Positions 17,848-26,967 of a stretch of DNA of 64,000 nucleotides are shown piece by piece; the stretch's first letter is position 1, and every line of letters begins with the position of its first letter. This DNA is from Hyphomicrobiales bacterium. GTDB lineage: Bacteria > Pseudomonadota > Alphaproteobacteria > Rhizobiales > Rhizobiaceae. The notes beneath the pieces are model-generated. The model made no database searches. It was given only the letters and a program-made list of their open reading frames with translations, and was not told the origin of the DNA. The DNA lies in the NCBI GenBank assembly GCA_900472575.1, contig UCIV01000034.1:62001-126000 (forward strand), in the 5' to 3' direction. The position numbers and the translations under genes were made by a program.

Positions 17848-20800
17848 ATGTCCCTTGATACTCCGAAGCCCGGCTCCTCGCGCGAAACAGACGTCAAGCA
17901 GATCGATCACAATGATTCGATCCGTGCGAGCTATCTGACGATAGACGACCTGAGAGACTGCGGCGTAAGGCTCGGCCGCGGCGAGGGGGAAGATCTTCCC
18001 GGCCTCATGTCCTTCGAGTTCTTCCAGCAGCATTCCGACAACGAGAAGGAAATCCTTCGCGTCTATCGCGCTGCAGCTCTCGATGTAGATGCGGGCGCCT
18101 CGATCACGCCGGCGGCCGAATGGCTGCTCGACAACTATTACATCGTTGAAGAGGCGATCCAGGAAGTCCGCCGCGATTTTCCTAAAAAGTTCTTCAAGCA
18201 ACTGCCGACCCGCGTCATCCAGGGACAGAAGATGCCGCGCGTTCTGGCGCTCGCATGGCTTTACGTGGCGCATACCCATTCGGGCGTGAACCGCGAGACG
18301 CTGGCCGCCATGGTCGAGGGTTTCCAGGAAAACGAACCGCTCGAAATCGGCGAACTCTGGGCGCTGCCGTCCTTCATCCGCTTCGTGCTGATCGAGAACC
18401 TGCGCCGTATCGCCACCCGCGTCGACCGTTCGCGCAACATGCGCAAGCGCGCCAATGACGTGGCCGACGAGATCATCCGCCTGAACGACGAGACCGAAAG
18501 CGCCAAGGTGCTTGCCGGTGTTGCGGATCTGGTGCGCGACAACACGTTTGCAGCTCAGTTCCTCTATAGAATGCGCAATGCCTCTCAGTCGACGACGTTC
18601 GCCACGCAGTGGATTGAACAGCGCCTTGCCGAGGTCGGCACGGATGTCGAGACCGTCACGCAGTCGGAGCAGAGCCGTCTGTCTTCCGGCAATGTGACGA
18701 TGGGCAATATCATCAAGAGCCTGCGTCTCATCATCGATACGGAATGGAGCGTCTGGTTCGAAGACGTCTCGCAGATCGACAAGCTGTTCCGCGAACATAC
18801 GGATTACGAAGCGCTCGATTTCGGTTCGCGCAACGCCTATCGCAACCGCATCGAAAAGCTCGCGCGCCTTTCCAAGCGCAGCGAAGCGGAAGTCACCCAA
18901 GCCGCCATCAACCTTTCGCAGGAAGCGGCCGAAAAAGACCCCGATGTACGCGAGACCAATGTCGGCGCATTCATCGTAGGCCGTCACCGCAAGGAACTGG
19001 AAGCGGCCGTTAATTATCATCCGCCGATCCTGCAGCGGGCGGTGCGCGCCTATCGCAAGCTGAACTGGCTGGCGATTGCCGCTCCGGTGATCCTGCTGAC
19101 CGTGATTGCCCTGGCGATCACAGGCCATTTCCTGGTTCAGGCCGCGATCCCGCTGATCGTCGTTTTCTTCCTGCTCCTGATGTTCGCGCTTCCGGCTTCG
19201 GAAGGTGCGACCGGCCTGTTCAACACGGTCGTAACCTACTTCGTCAAACCGGCGCGGCTTGTCGGTTACGAATTCAAGGAAGGTATTCCGGAAGAGGCAA
19301 AGACGCTCGTCGTCGTGCCGTGCCTGATCACCGACCGCGATACGGTCGATGAACTGGTGCGCAATCTCGAGGTTCATTATCTCGCCAACCCGCAGGGCGA
19401 GATCTATTTCTCGCTGCTGTCCGACTGGCGCGACAGCAAGGTCGAGCAGACCGAGGCTGATCTCGAAATCCTCGATTATGCCAAGCGCGAAATCGTGGCG
19501 CTCAACGCGCGTTACAAGGACGAGGTGGCAAGCGACCGCTTCTTCCTTCTCCACCGTCGTCGCCTGTTCAATCCGAACGAAGGCGTATGGATGGGCTGGG
19601 AGCGCAAGCGCGGAAAGCTGCATGAGCTGAACCTGTTGCTGCGCGGCGACCGTGACACGACCTATCTTCAGGGCGCCAACACGGTCCCGGCAAACATCCA
19701 GTATGTGATGACGCTCGATGCCGATACCCGCCTCATCCGCGATGCGGCGACCAAGCTCGTCGGCAAGATGCACCACCCCATCAACCGCCCGGTTCTCGAT
19801 CCTGAAACCAACCAGGTGGTCAAGGGCTACGGCCTGATGCAGCCGCGCGTCACGCCGTCGCTGACGACCGGCACGGAAGCCTCGGTCTTCCAGCGCGTCT
19901 TCTCGGTCGGCCGCGGTCTCGACCCTTACGTCTTCGCCGTCTCCGACGTCTATCAGGACCTGACCGCTGAAGGTTCGTTCACCGGCAAGGGCCTCTATCA
20001 CGTCGATGCCTTCGAGGCATCGCTGAAGGGCCGTATCGAAGAAAACGCGGTTCTCTCCCACGACCTTCTCGAAGGGTCTTTCGCGCGTTGCGCTCTTGTC
20101 ACCGATGTCGAGCTGGTCGAAGATTTCCCGACCCGTTACGAAGTCGAAGTCTCGCGCCAGCATCGCTGGGCACGCGGCGACTGGCAGCTCATCCCTTACA
20201 TCATCGACGCCAAGCGTGGTGTGACCGCGCTCGGTCGTTGGAAGATGCTCGATAACCTGCGCCGGTCGCTCACTCCGATCGCATGGTTCTTCGCCTCCGT
20301 GCTCGGCTGGTATTGCATGGACCCGCTTGGCGCGCTGATCTGGCAGATTTTGCTTATCTTCTCGCTGTTCGTCGCTCCGACGATCTCGCTTCTGACCAAT
20401 CTTCTGCCGCGTTCGAGCGACAACGTTGCCAAGGCGCATTTCTATTCCGTCTGGTCCGACGTCCGCTCGACCAATGCTCAGGTGGCGCTCCGGATCGTCT
20501 TCATTGCCGATTCTGCCTGCATCATGACGGACGCGATTGGCCGTTCGCTCTATCGCCTGTTCGTTTCCCGCAAGCTGATGCTGGAATGGAAGACGGCTGC
20601 GTCTATCCAGTCGAATGCGCAGGGCAGCCCGACCGATTATTACCGGTCGATGTGGCATGCGCCGGCAATCGCCGTGCTCAGCATCATTCTTGCCGCCATC
20701 CCGGGCGACAATGCCTTCCTCGTCGGCATTCCGTTTGCAATCCTGTGGATCTTCTCGCCGCTCGTTGCCTGGTATGTCAGCCAGTCGGCCGAGACGGAAG

Positions 20801-23800
20801 ACAAGCTGTTCGTGCCGGAAAACGTGTCGGTCGAGCTGCGCAAGATCGCGCGCCGCACCTGGCGTTATTTCGAAATGTTCGTGACGCCAGAACACAGCTA
20901 TCTGCCGCCGGACAACTATCAGGAAAAGCCGAATCCGTCGGTCGCCAAGCGCACCTCGCCGACCAATATCGGCGTCTATCTCCTGTCGACCATTTCGGCG
21001 CGTCACTTCGGCTGGATCAGCTTTGCCGAGACGATCGAACGGCTTGAGCAGACGCTTGCGACCGTCGAAAAGGCCGACAAGTTCCGCGGCCACATGTATA
21101 ACTGGTATCATATCGACACGATGAAGCCGCTGATGCCGCGCTACGTGTCGTCGGTCGACAGCGGTAACTTCGCCGGTCACCTGATTGCGATTTCGTCTGC
21201 CTGCCGCATCTGGGCAGAAGCGCCGTCGGCGCATCTGCAGGGCAATCTCGATGGTCTGGGTGATGTCGCCGGCATTCTCGGTGAAACGCTGAAGGCGCTT
21301 CCCGACGATCGCAAGACCGTGCGTCCGCTGCGTCGCCGTCTCGAAGAGCGGATCAACGGCTTTGCCAATGCGCTTGCCGCCGTCAAGCGCGAGCACGAGT
21401 TCGCCTCGATCCGCATCATCAACCTGTCGGTGCTGGCGCGCGAGATCCAGAAGCTTTCGCACAATCTCGACCACGAAGTTCGCTCCAGCCAGAGCGAGGA
21501 AGTGACCAAGTGGGCCGCCTCGCTGGTAACCGCCTGCGAAGCGCATATTGCCGACAGTACCTTCGATAACGCCAATGTCGAAGAGCTGCGCGATCGCCTC
21601 GCGTCGCTTGGTGTCCGTGCCCGCAAGATCGCCTTTGCGATGGACTTCAAGTTCCTGTTCCGCAAGGATCGTCGTCTTCTGTCGATCGGTTACCGGGTCG
21701 AGAGCAACGAAGTCGACGAAGCCTGCTATGACCTGCTCGCGTCCGAGGCTCGCCTCACCAGCCTGTTCGGCATCGCCAAGGGCGACCTGCCGAACGAGCA
21801 CTGGTACAAGCTCGGCCGCCATGTCGTGCCGATCGGTGCGCGCGGTGCGCTGGTGTCCTGGTCGGGTTCGATGTTCGAATACCTGATGCCGCCGCTCGTC
21901 ATGCAGGAGCGTCAGGGCGGTATCCTCAACCAGACCAACAACCTGATCGTCAAGGAACAGATGAACCATGGCCGCCGTCTCGGCACGCCGTGGGGCATTT
22001 CGGAAGCCGCGTTCAACGCGCTCGACCATCAGATGCACTACCAGTACACCAATTTCGGTGTGCCGACGCTGGGCCTGAAGCGTGGTCTCGGCCAGAACGC
22101 CGTTATCGCGCCTTATGCATCGATCCTTGCCAGCCAGTACGACCCGACGGCAGCCGTCGAAAACCTTGCCGAACTGCGCGAACTCGGTGCGCTCGGCATC
22201 TACGGTTTCCACGATGCGGTCGACTTCACCCCGACCCGCGTGCCGGAAGGCAAGCGCTGCGCCGTCGTCTATAATTACTATGCCCACCACCATGGCATGT
22301 CGATCGCGGCTGTCGCCAACGTCGTCATGAACGGCCTTCTGCGCGAGCTCTTCCACGCCGATCCGGTGATCGAGGCGGCCGAACTGCTGTTGCAGGAAAA
22401 GGCGCCGCGCGACATCCCGGTGATGAGCGCCAAGCACGAGGAAAAACCGGGCACCGGCGGCGGCGAGCTGCTGCGTCCGGAAATCCGCACGATCACCAGC
22501 CCGGCCACCAAGGATCGCGAACTCGTTCTTCTGTCCAACGGTCATTACTCGCTGATGATGACGGCGACCGGTTCGGGTTATTCCCGCTGGAACGGCCTGT
22601 CCGTTTCGCGCTGGAGACCGGATCCGACCGAAGATCGCTGGGGTCAGTTCATCTTCCTACGCGATACGGCGACCAATGACTGGTGGTCGACCACGACCGA
22701 ACCGCGTCGTGCCGAAGGCGAGCAGTCCAAGGCCGTGTTCGGTGACGAAAAGGCCGAGTTCCACAAGACGGTCGGAGACCTGACCAGCACGGTCGAGGTC
22801 ATCGTCGGCACCGAGCACGATGCCGAAGGCCGTCGTGTGACGCTGCTCAACATGGGCACCGAGGATCGCTTCATCGAAGTCACCTCCTATATGGAGCCGG
22901 TGATTGCCGGTGATGACGGCGATAACGGTCACCCGGTCTTCTCGCGCATGTTCATCAATACCGAGATCGGCAAGCGCGGAGACGTGATCCGCGCATGGCG
23001 CAACAAGCGCGATCACAGCGAACCGGACATGCTGGTGGCGCATCTCGCCGCCGACCACGCCGGAACTGACCGCCCGACCGAATACGAAACCGACCGCCGC
23101 AAATTCCTCGGCCGCGGCCGCACGCTGTCGGAGGCCGCCGCCTTCGATCCGGGTGCATCGCTGTCGAATACGGACGGCTTTACGCTCGACCCGATCCTGT
23201 CGCTGCGCCGCAGTGTGCGGGTTCCGGCCGGCAAGAAGGTCAGCGTCGTCTTCTGGACGATCGCAGCACCGAAACGCGAAGATCTCGACAAGGCGATTGA
23301 ACATTATCGCCACGCTGAAAGCTTCCAGAGCGAACTGACCCAGGCCTGGACGCGTACGCAGATGCAGATGCGCCATCTCGGCGTCACCTCGCAGGATGCG
23401 GCCGTCTTCCAGCATCTGGCCCGTTATCTCGTCTATCCCGACATGCAGCTTCGCGCCGACCAGCAGACGCTGCAGGCAGGCATGCAGAAGCAGTCGGGCC
23501 TCTGGCCGTCCTCGGTTTCGGGCGACCTTCCTATCTTCACGCTGCGGATCAATGACGAGGCGGACATGCCGGTCGCCAAGGAAGCCATCCTGGCGCAGCA
23601 ATATCTGCGTTCGCGCGGCGTAGTCTCCGATCTCGTGATCTTCAACGAGCGCGGGGCCGACGATGCACAGGACATGCAGCAGTCAATCGAACAGATGGCG
23701 ACCCGCATGGGGCAGGAAGGCGGACGCACGCATGTGTTCACGCTGCGCCGCGATCTTCTGGAAGGCGCGGGCGCTGATGGCCTGATCGCCGCTTCCCGCG

Positions 23801-26310
23801 TCGTCCTGCATGCCCGCAACGGCCAGTTCGGGGACCAGTTGAACCGTACGAGCACGATCTTCGCGCCGTCGACGGAACAGCAGATCGAAGCCGATCGTCG
23901 TCCGCTCCTGAACGGCGAGATCTTTGCCGCGCCGGAAATCCTGCCGAAGGAACCGACCGATCTCGAATTCTGGAACGGCATCGGCGGCTTCTCGGAAGAG
24001 GGCAACGAGTATGTGGTTCGTCTCAATGGCGGCCAGTCGACGCCGCATCCGTGGATCAACGTCATCTCCAACGATACGTTCGGCTTCCACGTTTCGGCCG
24101 AAGGTGCAGGCTTCTCCTGGGCGGAAAACTCCCGCGACTACCAGCTGACGCCTTGGACCAACGATCTCGTCATCAACCGTCCGGGTGAAGGTTTCTACGT
24201 ATCCGACACGGAGACGAACAAGGTCTACACGCCGTTCGCCGCACTCTCGCGTCGTCCAGAGGTCCTGTTCGAAGCCCGCCACGGTCTCGGCTACTCGGTC
24301 TTCTCGTCCGAAGAGGACGGGCTGAAGCTGGAACTGACGCAGACCGTCGACCGGACGCGCCATGCCAAGTTCTCACATATCAAGCTGAAGAACTCCGGCT
24401 CGGAACCGAAGAAGCTGAAGCTCTACGGTTATGTCGAATGGCTGCTTGGTGCGAACACGGCAAAGACTGTTCCCTTCATCCTGCCTTCGCGGGACGAGGC
24501 GACGGGCACGTTGTTTGCCAACAACGCGTTCAGCATCAATTTCAGCCGCTTCGCCTTCCTCGGCATGAGCGAGATGCCGACCGGCTTCACGGCAAGCCGC
24601 CGCGAATTTGTTGGCCGTTTCGGCTCGGTACAGATGCCGGCTGCGGTAACGGGCGCGTCCTCGCTCAGCGGCTCGCTCGATCTCGACGGCGATCCGTGCG
24701 CAGCACTTGCCTATGACGTGGAGCTTGCTCCGGGTCAGGAAACGGAAGTCACCTTCTTCCTCGGCGATGCCGCAACGAAGGAGGAGGCAGTTGCGCTTTC
24801 CGCCGAGCTCAAGACCGTCAGGTTCGACGGTGCGCTGGCAGAGAACCGTGGCTTCTGGAACGAGTTTACCGGTCGTCTGAAAATCTCGACGCCGGACAAG
24901 TCGCTAGACAACATGGTCAACCACTGGCTGCCCTATCAGGCGCTCGGTTGCCGCATCATGGCCCGTACCGCCTTCTATCAGGCATCGGGTGCATTCGGCT
25001 TCCGCGACCAGTTGCAGGACACGCTGGCCTTCCTCGTGCACGAGCCGTCGCTTGCCCGCCGGCAGATCATCAATGCGGCGTCGCGCCAGTTCAAGGAAGG
25101 CGACGTGATGCACTGGTGGCTGCCGCATAACGGCTCGGGCGTGCGCACGACGATCTCCGACGACGTGGTGTGGCTCGCCTATGCGATCAACCAGTATGTC
25201 TCGGTCACCGGTGACCAGACCATTCTGGACGAGCAACTGCCGTTCCTCTCCGGTCCGATCCTCGAAAAGACGAAGCACGATGCCTTCATCCAGCCCGAGG
25301 TGACGAACGAGATCGCCGACCTCTATGAACATGCGGCGCGTGCGCTCGATCTTGCGATCGACCGGACCGGCGACATGGGCCTGCCGCTGATGCTCGGCGG
25401 CGACTGGAACGACGGCATGAACCGTGTCGGCGTCAATGGCCGCGGCATGAGCGTCTGGCTCGGTTGGTTCCTGGCGGCTGCCCTGCGTGACTTCATTCCT
25501 TACGCCGAAGCACGCAAGGACAAGAAGCGCGCCGATCGCTGGAAGAAGCATATCGACACGCTCAAGGATGCGCTCGAAACCGACGGCTGGGACGGCGACT
25601 ATTATCGTCGCGGCTATTTCGATGACGGCACTCCGCTCGGTTCTGCCAAGAGCGACGAATGCCGCATCGACAGCCTCGGCCAATCGTGGAGCGTGCTTTC
25701 CGGCGAAGGCCGGGTGGACCGCCGTGACCAGGCGATGGATGCGGTGATGAAACAGCTGGTGGACGAAGAGGCGGGCATCATCCGCCTGTTCACCCCGCCG
25801 TTCGAAAAGACCCGGCAGGATCCCGGCTATATCAAGGCCTATCCGCCCGGTGTCCGCGAAAACGGCGGTCAGTACACGCATGCAGCCATCTGGGTCGTGC
25901 TGGCGCTGGCGCAGATGAAACGTGGTGACGATGCCTGGAAATGCTTCCAGATATTGAACCCGATCAACCATGCGCTGACCCGCGAGGCGGCCGATACCTA
26001 CCGGGTCGAACCTTACGTCGTTGCCGCCGACGTCTATGGCGCCGGCGACTATCAGAGCCGTGGTGGCTGGACCTGGTATACGGGTTCCGCCGGCTGGCTC
26101 TATCGCGCCGCGATCGAGGGCATTCTCGGCATCAAGCGCAACGGCGATCGTCTGACCGTCGATCCGTCGCTGCCGACCGGCTGGGATGGTTTCGAGGCCG
26201 AACTGACGATTGAGGGCAAAGCCCACAAGATCAAGGTCGAAGGCGGCAATGTTACCGTCGATGGCAAGTCTGCCGGCAAGGATGGCGGGTTTCTGCTCTC
26301 GTCCAAATAG
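17848..26310 (+). CDS. ndvB: Cyclic beta-1,2-glucan synthase
   Basis: This giant inner-membrane enzyme of 2820 residues (NdvB/ChvB of rhizobia are about 2830) makes periplasmic cyclic beta-1,2-glucans used for hypo-osmotic adaptation and for plant or animal infection. After an N-terminal soluble part come hydrophobic helices (about 404-455) and a GT84 glycosyltransferase domain with LDADTR (about 623-628) and RQHRW (770-774). More membrane helices lie near 809-850 and 936-980. The C-terminal region is a GH94-type phosphorylase domain with GGDWNDGMN (D2519, D2522), which controls chain length. ATG 17848 has AGAAG upstream; GTG 17842 is an alternative. The frame is intact. A strong terminator follows. 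Confidence 0.97.
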   Translation: MSLDTPKPGSSRETDVKQIDHNDSIRASYLTIDDLRDCGVRLGRGEGEDLPGLMSFEFFQQHSDNEKEILRVYRAAALDVDAGASITPAAEWLLDNYYIVEEAIQEVRRDFPKKFFKQLPTRVIQGQKMPRVLALAWLYVAHTHSGVNRETLAAMVEGFQENEPLEIGELWALPSFIRFVLIENLRRIATRVDRSRNMRKRANDVADEIIRLNDETESAKVLAGVADLVRDNTFAAQFLYRMRNASQSTTFATQWIEQRLAEVGTDVETVTQSEQSRLSSGNVTMGNIIKSLRLIIDTEWSVWFEDVSQIDKLFREHTDYEALDFGSRNAYRNRIEKLARLSKRSEAEVTQAAINLSQEAAEKDPDVRETNVGAFIVGRHRKELEAAVNYHPPILQRAVRAYRKLNWLAIAAPVILLTVIALAITGHFLVQAAIPLIVVFFLLLMFALPASEGATGLFNTVVTYFVKPARLVGYEFKEGIPEEAKTLVVVPCLITDRDTVDELVRNLEVHYLANPQGEIYFSLLSDWRDSKVEQTEADLEILDYAKREIVALNARYKDEVASDRFFLLHRRRLFNPNEGVWMGWERKRGKLHELNLLLRGDRDTTYLQGANTVPANIQYVMTLDADTRLIRDAATKLVGKMHHPINRPVLDPETNQVVKGYGLMQPRVTPSLTTGTEASVFQRVFSVGRGLDPYVFAVSDVYQDLTAEGSFTGKGLYHVDAFEASLKGRIEENAVLSHDLLEGSFARCALVTDVELVEDFPTRYEVEVSRQHRWARGDWQLIPYIIDAKRGVTALGRWKMLDNLRRSLTPIAWFFASVLGWYCMDPLGALIWQILLIFSLFVAPTISLLTNLLPRSSDNVAKAHFYSVWSDVRSTNAQVALRIVFIADSACIMTDAIGRSLYRLFVSRKLMLEWKTAASIQSNAQGSPTDYYRSMWHAPAIAVLSIILAAIPGDNAFLVGIPFAILWIFSPLVAWYVSQSAETEDKLFVPENVSVELRKIARRTWRYFEMFVTPEHSYLPPDNYQEKPNPSVAKRTSPTNIGVYLLSTISARHFGWISFAETIERLEQTLATVEKADKFRGHMYNWYHIDTMKPLMPRYVSSVDSGNFAGHLIAISSACRIWAEAPSAHLQGNLDGLGDVAGILGETLKALPDDRKTVRPLRRRLEERINGFANALAAVKREHEFASIRIINLSVLAREIQKLSHNLDHEVRSSQSEEVTKWAASLVTACEAHIADSTFDNANVEELRDRLASLGVRARKIAFAMDFKFLFRKDRRLLSIGYRVESNEVDEACYDLLASEARLTSLFGIAKGDLPNEHWYKLGRHVVPIGARGALVSWSGSMFEYLMPPLVMQERQGGILNQTNNLIVKEQMNHGRRLGTPWGISEAAFNALDHQMHYQYTNFGVPTLGLKRGLGQNAVIAPYASILASQYDPTAAVENLAELRELGALGIYGFHDAVDFTPTRVPEGKRCAVVYNYYAHHHGMSIAAVANVVMNGLLRELFHADPVIEAAELLLQEKAPRDIPVMSAKHEEKPGTGGGELLRPEIRTITSPATKDRELVLLSNGHYSLMMTATGSGYSRWNGLSVSRWRPDPTEDRWGQFIFLRDTATNDWWSTTTEPRRAEGEQSKAVFGDEKAEFHKTVGDLTSTVEVIVGTEHDAEGRRVTLLNMGTEDRFIEVTSYMEPVIAGDDGDNGHPVFSRMFINTEIGKRGDVIRAWRNKRDHSEPDMLVAHLAADHAGTDRPTEYETDRRKFLGRGRTLSEAAAFDPGASLSNTDGFTLDPILSLRRSVRVPAGKKVSVVFWTIAAPKREDLDKAIEHYRHAESFQSELTQAWTRTQMQMRHLGVTSQDAAVFQHLARYLVYPDMQLRADQQTLQAGMQKQSGLWPSSVSGDLPIFTLRINDEADMPVAKEAILAQQYLRSRGVVSDLVIFNERGADDAQDMQQSIEQMATRMGQEGGRTHVFTLRRDLLEGAGADGLIAASRVVLHARNGQFGDQLNRTSTIFAPSTEQQIEADRRPLLNGEIFAAPEILPKEPTDLEFWNGIGGFSEEGNEYVVRLNGGQSTPHPWINVISNDTFGFHVSAEGAGFSWAENSRDYQLTPWTNDLVINRPGEGFYVSDTETNKVYTPFAALSRRPEVLFEARHGLGYSVFSSEEDGLKLELTQTVDRTRHAKFSHIKLKNSGSEPKKLKLYGYVEWLLGANTAKTVPFILPSRDEATGTLFANNAFSINFSRFAFLGMSEMPTGFTASRREFVGRFGSVQMPAAVTGASSLSGSLDLDGDPCAALAYDVELAPGQETEVTFFLGDAATKEEAVALSAELKTVRFDGALAENRGFWNEFTGRLKISTPDKSLDNMVNHWLPYQALGCRIMARTAFYQASGAFGFRDQLQDTLAFLVHEPSLARRQIINAASRQFKEGDVMHWWLPHNGSGVRTTISDDVVWLAYAINQYVSVTGDQTILDEQLPFLSGPILEKTKHDAFIQPEVTNEIADLYEHAARALDLAIDRTGDMGLPLMLGGDWNDGMNRVGVNGRGMSVWLGWFLAAALRDFIPYAEARKDKKRADRWKKHIDTLKDALETDGWDGDYYRRGYFDDGTPLGSAKSDECRIDSLGQSWSVLSGEGRVDRRDQAMDAVMKQLVDEEAGIIRLFTPPFEKTRQDPGYIKAYPPGVRENGGQYTHAAIWVVLALAQMKRGDDAWKCFQILNPINHALTREAADTYRVEPYVVAADVYGAGDYQSRGGWTWYTGSAGWLYRAAIEGILGIKRNGDRLTVDPSLPTGWDGFEAELTIEGKAHKIKVEGGNVTVDGKSAGKDGGFLLSSK

Positions 26311-26354
26311 GCCGCAAAGCCAGACAACTGCGTGACGTGACATCGAATGAGATG

Positions 26355-26399
26355 GCATCGCCCCGGAAACCGGAATGGTTTTCGGGGCGATGCTTTTCT
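26355..26399 (+). terminator. Intrinsic terminator of ndvB
   Basis: The arms 26355-26371 and 26377-26393 pair over 17 bases with one G-U wobble around a 5-base loop, followed by TTTTCT. It lies 45 bp after the ndvB stop. Confidence 0.88.
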
Positions 26400-26850
26400 A
26401 CGTCGGCATAAGGCAGTCTCCATCCAAAAAGCGCAGCACAGGTTACCGCAACGGGAGATCCCGTCACGGTCGGCTCATTGGGGAGGCGGGCAATGCGATA
26501 ATGGGTGGATATTGGTGTCAGGCATTCTCCCCGCCCGATCGTGAAGCGTTCCGGAAGGTTGACGGGTGAGGAGCATCCCGTTTTTCCGTTCCGCTGAAGG
26601 ACTTTGCCCTGACGGCATGCCCTTCCGCTTAACGACCATCATCGTGCGCCGGATCTTTCGTCCGTAGGCGTCCGGTTCGCGACCCGGCCCCCTGCTTGAT
26701 GACGTGATCAGGTTAAGCGGTTGGCCGGGTGTGGGGATGATCGTCGGCGATGATTTTCGCCAGGTGATTGATTGGCAATGATGTTTTTTTGCGGGGAGGG
26801 CGGATTTCGTCCCCACCGCGGCAAGCCCGCGTAAGAACCGCGGCCTCTTT

Positions 26851-26881
26851 CGTCATGCTCAGGCGTGTCCCTAGGATGACG
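26851..26881. repeat. Degenerate RIME-like palindrome
   Basis: The outer arms CGTCAT/ATGACG (26851-26856 with 26876-26881) and the inner GCTCAGG...CCTAGG resemble one half of the RIME element at 16207, but the inner stem is eroded. Confidence 0.5.
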
Positions 26882-26909
26882 CCACGCAAAAGGCCTATCC
26901 CAGAAACAT

Positions 26910-26939
26910 AAAAGCCCGGCGTCTTATGGAGCGCCGGGC
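26910..26939 (-). terminator. Intrinsic terminator of ndvA
   Basis: On the minus strand an 8-bp GC-rich stem (26914-26921 with 26932-26939) and 10-base loop are followed by TTTT. It is about 29 bp after the ndvA stop. Confidence 0.75.
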
Positions 26940-26967
26940 CGTATAGTAATCTATCCAAAAAACTGCA

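Larger units (their letters stand above)
26311..26967. other. 657-bp spacer between convergent ndvB and ndvA
   Basis: The spacer holds the ndvB terminator (26355-26399), a degenerate RIME-like palindrome (26851-26881) and the ndvA terminator (26910-26939). Short open frames occur on the minus strand around 26475-26816, but they lack an RBS and a protein-like composition, so I do not call a gene. The central 450 bp or so is unexplained. Confidence 0.5.

Noticed and set aside
17830..22545. Very long open frame (1571 codons) antisense to ndvB
   Set aside because: It mirrors the codon bias of ndvB on a GC-rich template, has low-complexity Arg/Asp/Gly-rich composition and no domain. ndvB is unmistakable on the other strand.
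26475..26816. Minus-strand frame of 113 codons in the ndvB-ndvA spacer
   Set aside because: No RBS, Pro/Ser/Arg-rich composition and no domain; probably chance in GC-rich DNA.
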